A DNA stretch of 5,620 bases from assembly GCA_021647445.1 (NCBI GenBank), contig JAKIUS010000127.1, positions 1 to 5,620 of the forward strand, written 5' to 3'. Position 1 is the stretch's first letter. Every line of letters begins with the position of its first letter. This document shows positions 1 through 4,388 of the stretch, in pieces. Under the pieces are notes generated by a model. That model saw nothing but the letters and a program-made list of their open reading frames with translations, did no database searches and was not told the origin of the DNA. The translations under genes and the position numbers were made by a program. Source of the DNA: Geopsychrobacter sp. (GTDB taxonomy: Bacteria; Desulfobacterota; Desulfuromonadia; Desulfuromonadales; Geopsychrobacteraceae).

Positions 1-336
1 GCCAGGTCTAGCGGCCATGATCAGGTTTTCCCTGACACTCAGATTGGGAAAAATCCCACGGTCTTCCGGCACAAAGGCAATCCCCTGACGCACAATCTTG
101 TAGGGTGCCGCTCCGGTCATATCCTGACCATAAACCCTGACCGTTCCCTGGCGAGGCGGGGTCAGTCCCAGCAAGGAGCGTAGCAGGGTCGTCTTGCCCA
201 TACCGTTACGCCCCATCAGGCTCAGGACCTCACCCGGATCGATACTCAAACTGACACCATGCAGGATATGGCTATCGCCATAGTAGGTGTGCAGTCCTTG
301 CGCCTCGATAATCGGCCCTTCGGTTTGGCGTGCCAT
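1..336 (-). CDS. livF: LivF-type ABC transporter ATP-binding protein (N-terminal part; runs off the window)
   Basis: This is the second ATPase of the branched-chain-type (HAAT) importer and would sit on the cytoplasmic face of the LivH/LivM pore. Only the first 112 codons are present; the frame is open to base 1, so the signature motif, Walker B and H-loop lie outside the window. Visible are an aromatic residue for adenine stacking (Tyr18/Tyr19 in HTYYGDSHIL), Walker A GRNGMGKTT at residues 42-50, and the LivF-style Q-loop region VPEDRGIFPNLSVRENL at residues 89-105. The last motif, with 'VPE' in place of the LivG-style 'YQ', is what separates LivF from LivG. The ATG at 336 shares one base with the TGA of livG (TGATG), and a GAGG-like Shine-Dalgarno lies about 9-10 bases upstream, so translation is probably coupled to livG. 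The family assignment is firm. The substrate is inferred only from the neighbouring benzoate-CoA ligase. Confidence 0.95.
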   Translation of the reverse strand, partial: MARQTEGPIIEAQGLHTYYGDSHILHGVSLSIDPGEVLSLMGRNGMGKTTLLRSLLGLTPPRQGTVRVYGQDMTGAAPYKIVRQGIAFVPEDRGIFPNLSVRENLIMAARPG

Positions 337-1094
337 CAGACGGCATCCTCTTCGACACCCAGATAGGCCTCCTGAACGGCCTGACTGTTGCGGATCTGCT
401 CGACCGTGCCAGTCTCCAGAACTCGGCCATTGACCATGACGGTCAAGCGGTCGGCAATCGAAAAGACCGCATCCATATCGTGTTCGATGAGGATCAGGGT
501 ATGGTCTACGGCCAGGCGGCGTAATAGTTCGATGACCTGGAGTGATTCGTCGCTGCCCATTCCGGCCAGGGGTTCATCGAGCAGCAGCAGCTCCGGTTCG
601 GTCGCCAGCATCATGCCGATCTCCAGTTGTCGTTGTTCGCCGTAGCTCATCGCCGAGGCCCGGCTATCGCTACGCTGACTGAGGCCACAAAGTTCGAGGG
701 CCTTCTCGGTGCGCTCCGCTACGCTCTTTAAATGTCTGGCGGCCCGGAAAAAACGCATCGAGGTGTTGATGCGTGACTGGGCCGCAACCCAACAATTTTC
801 GAAACAGCTGAATTCCGTAAAAATATTGGTTTTCTGGTAACTGCGGCCGATCCCCATCTGAGAAATTTTATGGGGTGGCAGACTGGTGATATTGCGCCCA
901 TTAAAGAGAATGGCGCCATCAGAGGGCAGAAGATCGCCCGACAACAGATTGATCAGGGTTGTTTTTCCCGCACCGTTCGGTCCGATAATCGCGTGGACCT
1001 GACCGCGCTCAAACGCCAGCGTCACATTGTTGACCGCGATCAGCCCCCCAAAGTTCTTGCTTAATCGGTCGGTTTTCAGAATCACATCAGCCAT
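336..1094 (-). CDS. livG: LivG-type ABC transporter ATP-binding protein
   Basis: A 252-residue cytoplasmic ATPase that would pair with LivF to power the LivH/LivM permease. The motifs are complete and in order: Walker A GPNGAGKTT (residues 38-46), Q-loop Gln87 in RSYQKTNIF, signature-type loop MSYGEQRQLEIG (149-160; the usual LSGGQ is replaced by SYGEQ, as is normal for LivG), Walker B ELLLLDEP (168-175), and the switch His205 in LIEHDM. The length matches the family (about 250). I chose the ATG at 1094 although the frame extends to an ATG at 1172. The extra 26 residues are an Arg/Ser-rich stretch unlike any LivG N-terminus and would overlap livM by 86 bases. The ATG at 1094 is preceded by AAGGGA at a spacing of 7 bases, and the protein then begins with a typical MADVILKTDRLSKNFGG. 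Its start overlaps the livM stop by 8 bases (ATGGCTGA) and its stop overlaps the livF start by 1 base. Confidence 0.96.
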   Translation of the reverse strand: MADVILKTDRLSKNFGGLIAVNNVTLAFERGQVHAIIGPNGAGKTTLINLLSGDLLPSDGAILFNGRNITSLPPHKISQMGIGRSYQKTNIFTEFSCFENCWVAAQSRINTSMRFFRAARHLKSVAERTEKALELCGLSQRSDSRASAMSYGEQRQLEIGMMLATEPELLLLDEPLAGMGSDESLQVIELLRRLAVDHTLILIEHDMDAVFSIADRLTVMVNGRVLETGTVEQIRNSQAVQEAYLGVEEDAV

Positions 1095-2076
1095 CAGTCG
1101 GTCCCTTCGGGTCGATCTTCTGCTTCGAGCGGAAGAACGCGATAATTCGCGGGAAGAGACTTGTTGCTCCACGCGGCAGAAACAGGACGACGGCGATCAC
1201 GATTCCTCCGAGCAACAGTTGCCAATGCCCGGTCAATTCAGGCAGAAAATTCTGTAGCAGAACAATGATAAAGGCTCCAACAATGGGCCCGTAGAGGGTT
1301 CCCATCCCACCCAGAATGACGATTGCGATACAGACCCCGGATTCGTGCCAGCTCATATAAGACGGATTAACATAGCCGGTATGGGCACCCTCCAGAAACC
1401 CTGCCAGTCCGGCCAGGGTTCCGGCGATTACGAAGCTCACCAGCTTATAGCCGTTGGTCGAATAGCCCAGAGCCCGCACCCGATGTTCGTTGGCCTTAAT
1501 CGCGGTGATCACCTTGCCAAAGGGCGCACGCAGGATCATCACCAGAAACAGGTAACCGGAAACCAGGCAAGCCAAGGCGAAGTAATAGAAGTTGTTCTCG
1601 TGATCGAGCTTGAGAATATCCTCCGATCCGATCATCAGCACCGGTTTAAAAAACAGAAAGATTCCGTCATCGCCTCCGAAGCGTGACGACTCAAAAAAGT
1701 AGTAGAAAAACATCTGGGCCATCGCCAGAGTGATCATGATGAAATAGACCCCACTGGTGCGGATACTGATCCAGCCGACCACTAGGGCGGCCAAGCCGGC
1801 CGCGGCCAGCGAGAGGGGCAACGCCTGCCAAATATGAATCACCGCCGCATCCTGAAAGGCGATGGCCAGAGCATAACCACCAATCCCGAAAAAAGCGGCG
1901 TGCCCAAAACTGACCAGGCCGGTATAACCGATCAGCAGGTCCAAACTCAGGGCAAAGATGGCAACGATAAAAATCCGGGTCACCAGTCCGACATAAAAAG
2001 ATGAGCCGAACAGCGGAAAAAGCACAAGGGCCACTAACGCCATAAACAACGACAAGTTGCGGGTCCGCGAGGTCAT
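1087..2076 (-). CDS. livM: LivM-type ABC transporter permease (branched-chain/aromatic acid family)
   Basis: A 329-residue inner-membrane permease that would form half of the translocation pore with the LivH-like protein. The N-terminal helix (about 8-27) is followed by the LivM hallmark DLLIGYTGLVSFGHAAFFGIGGY (written here as positions 46-68; key residues G50, G53, G58, H59, G64). Further hydrophobic segments lie at about 88-104, 110-128, 165-182, 212-230, 247-274 and 286-300. The cytoplasmic loop with APFGKVITAIKANEHRVRAL (184-203) is the EAA-like loop expected to dock with the ATPase, and GGMGTLYGPIVGA (256-268) is the second conserved family motif. The C-terminus is a short charged tail (FRSKQKIDPKGPTDG). 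The ATG at 2076 lies one base after the livH TGA, with a GGGAAGG-type Shine-Dalgarno inside the end of livH, so the two permeases are probably translated together. The family call is secure; the substrate is inferred from context. Confidence 0.95.
   Translation of the reverse strand: MTSRTRNLSLFMALVALVLFPLFGSSFYVGLVTRIFIVAIFALSLDLLIGYTGLVSFGHAAFFGIGGYALAIAFQDAAVIHIWQALPLSLAAAGLAALVVGWISIRTSGVYFIMITLAMAQMFFYYFFESSRFGGDDGIFLFFKPVLMIGSEDILKLDHENNFYYFALACLVSGYLFLVMILRAPFGKVITAIKANEHRVRALGYSTNGYKLVSFVIAGTLAGLAGFLEGAHTGYVNPSYMSWHESGVCIAIVILGGMGTLYGPIVGAFIIVLLQNFLPELTGHWQLLLGGIVIAVVLFLPRGATSLFPRIIAFFRSKQKIDPKGPTDG
1102..1107 (-). promoter_or_regulatory. Shine-Dalgarno site that fixes the livG start
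   Basis: The minus strand reads AAGGGA here, 7 bases before the ATG at 1094. It lies inside the last codons of livM. It supports the short 252-residue LivG over the 278-residue reading that starts at 1172. Confidence 0.7.
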
Positions 2077-2077
2077 C

Positions 2078-2947
2078 TCAGGCGACCTTCCCGAACAGCC
2101 CCTGAGGCCGCCACAACAAGATAATCGCCATCAGTGCGTAGACTACGACGCTGGCCATTTCGGGCAACAGGACCTTGCCGAAGGTGCTCACCAGCCCGAT
2201 CAGCATGGCACCGACGAACGCCCCCTTGATCGAACCGGTACCACCAATGACCACCACCACGAAGGAGATAATTAGCACATTATCGCCCATCCCCGGATAG
2301 ACCGAATCGATCGGTGCGGCCAGCATCCCGGCGAAGGCCGCCAGCCCCACCCCCATACTGAAGACGAAGGCAAACAATCGATTCACATTGATACCGAGGG
2401 CCTGCACCATCTCGCGGTTACTGGCCCCGGCCCGAATCGTCATCCCCAGCCGAGTCTTCTGAATCACCCAATACATAGCTCCGGCCAGGGCGATACAGGC
2501 CGCTGAAATGAATAGACGATAAACGGGATAACTCTGATTCTCGGTGAGCTGAAAGGATCCAGACAGGATTGCCGGGATCGGCACACTGTGGACATCGGTC
2601 CCCCAGAGGATCTGTTGCAATTCATTGAAGACCAGAATCAGGGCGAAGGTCAGCAGAACCTGGTAGAGGTGATCCAGCTTAAAGAGAAAGGAGATGGCAA
2701 AACGCTCCACCAGGTAACCGACGGCCAGGGCAATCGGCAACCCGAGCAGGATGCCGAGCCAGAGACTACCGGTTACGCCCGTCAACCAGTAAGCCAGGTA
2801 GGAGCCGAGCATATAAAACGAGCCGTGGGCCAGGTTGATAATCCCCATGATCCCGAAGAGCAGAGTCAGGCCGCTGGCCACCAGAAAGAGGAGAAACCCA
2901 TACTGGATGGCATTGAGAAGTTGGACCAGGTAGAAGGATAATTCCAT
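2078..2947 (-). CDS. livH: LivH-type ABC transporter permease (branched-chain/aromatic acid family)
   Basis: A 289-residue inner-membrane permease and the partner of the LivM-like protein. The family signature GIMGIINLAHGSFYMLGSY lies at residues 32-50. A second conserved block is RAGASNREMVQALGINVNR (172-190), the EAA-like ATPase-contact loop, followed by the helix around 191-212. The C-terminal VVIGGTGSIKGAFVGAMLIG (232-251) and the ending WRPQGLFGK are both typical of LivH. About eight hydrophobic segments are visible and there is no signal peptide. The start at 2947 is the only ATG in this frame after a TAA a few codons upstream. Its Shine-Dalgarno is weak (only an AGG-like GCAGG about 8 bases upstream), in contrast to the strong site of the binding-protein gene. 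This is the only transporter gene separated from the one before it by a long gap (148 bases of repeats), which could lower its expression relative to the binding protein. Confidence 0.95.
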   Translation of the reverse strand: MELSFYLVQLLNAIQYGFLLFLVASGLTLLFGIMGIINLAHGSFYMLGSYLAYWLTGVTGSLWLGILLGLPIALAVGYLVERFAISFLFKLDHLYQVLLTFALILVFNELQQILWGTDVHSVPIPAILSGSFQLTENQSYPVYRLFISAACIALAGAMYWVIQKTRLGMTIRAGASNREMVQALGINVNRLFAFVFSMGVGLAAFAGMLAAPIDSVYPGMGDNVLIISFVVVVIGGTGSIKGAFVGAMLIGLVSTFGKVLLPEMASVVVYALMAIILLWRPQGLFGKVA

Positions 2948-2965
2948 TGTCAGCCTGCGTTATGA

Positions 2966-2988
2966 TTAACCTCAATATTTACAGGTAA
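2966..2988. other. AT-rich imperfect dyad upstream of livH
   Basis: The plus strand reads TTAACCT, then a 10-base spacer, then AGGTAA. The arms are complementary apart from one extra A, and an A/T pair extends them on the outer side. It sits in the only AT-rich segment (about 2960-2989) of the intergenic gap, 19-41 bases before the livH ATG. It could be a protein-binding half-site pair or part of a weak internal promoter, since TAATCATAA on the minus strand faintly resembles a -10 element. It may also be chance. I cannot assign a regulator. Confidence 0.2.
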
Positions 2989-2995
2989 TGCCGCG

Positions 2996-3042
2996 CCCCC
3001 CCTTATCCGGCCTTCGGCCACCTTCTCCCTCATGGAGAAGGG
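2996..3042. repeat. Compound palindromic intergenic repeat (dispersed, REP-like)
   Basis: The element begins with a run of seven C (2996-3002) and has two consecutive hairpins. The first is GGCC-TTC-GGCC (3009-3019). The second is CCTTCTCC (3021-3028) pairing with GGAGAAGG (3034-3041) across the loop CTCAT. The wording 'cc-TTATCCGGCC-ttc-GGCCACCTTCTCC' closely resembles a well-known kind of dispersed intergenic repeat that I recognise from many proteobacterial genomes. That resemblance is from memory and has not been searched. It lies wholly between the binding-protein stop and the livH start, where such elements usually sit. Its likely effect is on mRNA stability or 3'-end processing. No transposase is adjacent. 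Confidence 0.7.
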
Positions 3043-3047
3043 TTTCT

Positions 3048-3085
3048 GCTCCCGTCCGGCACAGCAGTCTGCGTCGGACGGGAGC
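3048..3085 (-). promoter_or_regulatory. Strong hairpin just downstream of the binding-protein gene
   Basis: GCTCCCGTCCG (3048-3058) pairs perfectly with CGGACGGGAGC (3075-3085). Inside, a G-T wobble, a C-G pair, one A-C mismatch and three more pairs continue to a four-base loop (3065-3068), so almost the whole element can fold into one long stem. On the minus-strand transcript it starts 10 bases after the TAA of the binding-protein gene. No T-run follows (the transcript continues AGAAACCC), so it is not a standard intrinsic terminator. A barrier to 3' exonucleases or a partial attenuator between the binding-protein gene and the permeases fits better. It directly adjoins the dispersed repeat and may be part of the same mosaic element. 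Confidence 0.65.
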
Positions 3086-3095
3086 GGAGCGAACC

Positions 3096-4307
3096 TTATG
3101 TCATTGTACAACCGGTGGCGGGATCATCCTGCTCCTTGGCGGCCACGCGAATAACGCGATTTTCGCCTTTGATCACTTCGCGCAGGTAGATATCGTGAAT
3201 CGGGTTGTGCGAGGCGGAGAAACTCAGCTTGCCGCGTGGGCTGTCGATGACAGAAGTCTCCATGGCACGGATCATTTCGGCGCGGGCACCGGTATCGCCC
3301 TGCACCGCGTTCATCCCGCGCAGGATCAACTCCCCAGCGTCATAACCCTGAACCGCGTAAACGTCGGCCTGAACCCCCGTGGCGGCTTTAAAGGCAGAAC
3401 GGAAATGAATATTGGCCGGGTTATCGAGTGAATCGGCATAATGGAGGATGGTGCGCACACCTTCAGCGGCATTTCCCTGTGCAGCCCCTAGACCCTCGGT
3501 CAAGAAACCGGCGCCATAGAGTTTAATCGATTTTTTAAGCCCCGCAGCAGCAAAATCTTTGACGTATTTGACCGCACCACCCCCGGCGTAAAACGTATAA
3601 ACCGCATCAGGTTTGAGGGCCGCAAGTTTGGTCAGATAGGCCTGAAAATCGACCTTGGGGAAGGGAGTGGGGATCTCTTCAACGATGGTCCCCCCGCCCG
3701 GCAGGAAGGACTTCTTGAATGCTGCTGCGACCTGCTTGCCAAACCCGTAATTCCAGTACATCAGCACCACCCGTTTGTGGCCATCCTCTAGCATCGCCGA
3801 TCCTCCGGGGAAGCCCATCTGGTAACTGGAGAAAGAGGTGCGAAAAACATTGGGAGCACAAAGCACACCGGTCAACTGATTGGCACCCGCATTGGGAATA
3901 ACAGTAATCGGGCCATCACCCCTGGCCATTTTGACCATCGCCATGCCGACGACCGAATGGACCGGTCCGACCAAAAAATCAACATGTTCCTTCTTGATCA
4001 GCTTCTCGGTCAACTGCTGCGCCTTGGCCGGTTTGGCCTCACTGTCAATATCGACAAACTCAATCGCGCGGCCACCCAGTTTGTTGCCCGCCTCGGAAAA
4101 TCGCAACATCATGGCGTTGCGGATGTTCGTGCCAAGTTTGGCATAGGTCCCGGTGTAAGGCAGCAAAATACCGACCTTGACCTTGGCCTGAGCACCGATG
4201 GCAAATGTTGCCGGGACAAAAACGGATGCGGCAGCCAACCCGGCAGTAGCGACCGTTCCCTTGATGACAAAATCGCGCCTTGATATTCCTTTGTTGTTTT
4301 CGCTCAT
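3096..4307 (-). CDS. Tat-exported periplasmic substrate-binding protein of a Liv-type ABC importer (putative benzoate/aromatic acid)
   Basis: A 403-residue type I periplasmic binding protein (Peripla_BP_6/LivJ-LivK fold) that would deliver ligand to the LivH/LivM permease. The N-terminus MSENNKGISRRDFVIKG carries a twin-arginine motif (SRRDFVIK, residues 9-16), then a hydrophobic core (about 17-37) and a probable AQA cleavage site (39-41). This indicates export in folded form by Tat. The mature protein starts KVKVGILLPYTGTYAKLG, the usual first strand and ligand loop. DFLVGPVHSVVGMAM (110-124), VIPNAGANQLTG (136-147), MYWNYGFGKQVAAAF (183-197) and YAVQGYDAGELI (317-328) match the conserved family positions. 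A Cys lies four residues from the end (ATGCTMT). The start has a strong GGAGG at a spacing of 7 bases. The gene lies 81 bases after the ligase and is flanked on both sides by hairpins. The family is certain. The ligand is inferred from the ligase neighbour; another aromatic acid or an amino acid remains possible. Confidence 0.93.
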   Translation of the reverse strand: MSENNKGISRRDFVIKGTVATAGLAAASVFVPATFAIGAQAKVKVGILLPYTGTYAKLGTNIRNAMMLRFSEAGNKLGGRAIEFVDIDSEAKPAKAQQLTEKLIKKEHVDFLVGPVHSVVGMAMVKMARGDGPITVIPNAGANQLTGVLCAPNVFRTSFSSYQMGFPGGSAMLEDGHKRVVLMYWNYGFGKQVAAAFKKSFLPGGGTIVEEIPTPFPKVDFQAYLTKLAALKPDAVYTFYAGGGAVKYVKDFAAAGLKKSIKLYGAGFLTEGLGAAQGNAAEGVRTILHYADSLDNPANIHFRSAFKAATGVQADVYAVQGYDAGELILRGMNAVQGDTGARAEMIRAMETSVIDSPRGKLSFSASHNPIHDIYLREVIKGENRVIRVAAKEQDDPATGCTMT

Positions 4308-4314
4308 CTTGTTT

Positions 4315-4319
4315 CCTCC
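4315..4319 (-). promoter_or_regulatory. Strong Shine-Dalgarno site of the binding-protein gene
   Basis: The minus strand reads GGAGG, 7 bases before the ATG at 4307. It is the best ribosome-binding site in the window, which fits a periplasmic binding protein that is normally made in excess over its membrane partners. Confidence 0.85.
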
Positions 4320-4334
4320 ACAGTACTATTCGAT

Positions 4335-4375
4335 CCGAAGTCACAGGCAGGCCGACTGCCCAGCTGTGACTTCGG
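4335..4375 (-). promoter_or_regulatory. Strong hairpin between the ligase and binding-protein genes
   Basis: CCGAAGTCACA (4335-4345) pairs perfectly with TGTGACTTCGG (4365-4375). Inside, GGCAG (4346-4350) can pair with CTGCC (4356-4360), leaving a 4-base bulge and a 5-base loop. On the transcript it begins 13 bases after the ligase TGA and ends 15 bases before the GGAGG of the next gene. No T-run follows, so a complete intrinsic terminator is unlikely. An mRNA-stability, processing or attenuation element is the better guess. The dyad could instead be a DNA operator, though an 11-bp arm with a 19-base spacer is long for that. Confidence 0.6.
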
Positions 4376-4388
4376 CCACTGATGATGG

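Noticed and set aside
1095..1172. A 26-residue N-terminal extension of LivG starting from the ATG at 1172
   Set aside because: It would overlap livM by 86 bases, is Arg/Ser-rich and unlike LivG N-termini. The ATG at 1094 has a well-placed AAGGGA and gives a protein of the usual length.
3048..3085. Rho-independent terminator after the binding-protein gene
   Set aside because: The stem is strong but no T-run follows it on the minus-strand transcript. The four downstream genes are parts of the same transporter, so full termination here is unlikely.
2988..3431. A 147-codon plus-strand reading frame that begins in the intergenic repeat
   Set aside because: Most of it is antisense to the binding-protein gene. 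Its start lies in the repeat, its residues show no family motif, and it has no clear ribosome-binding site.
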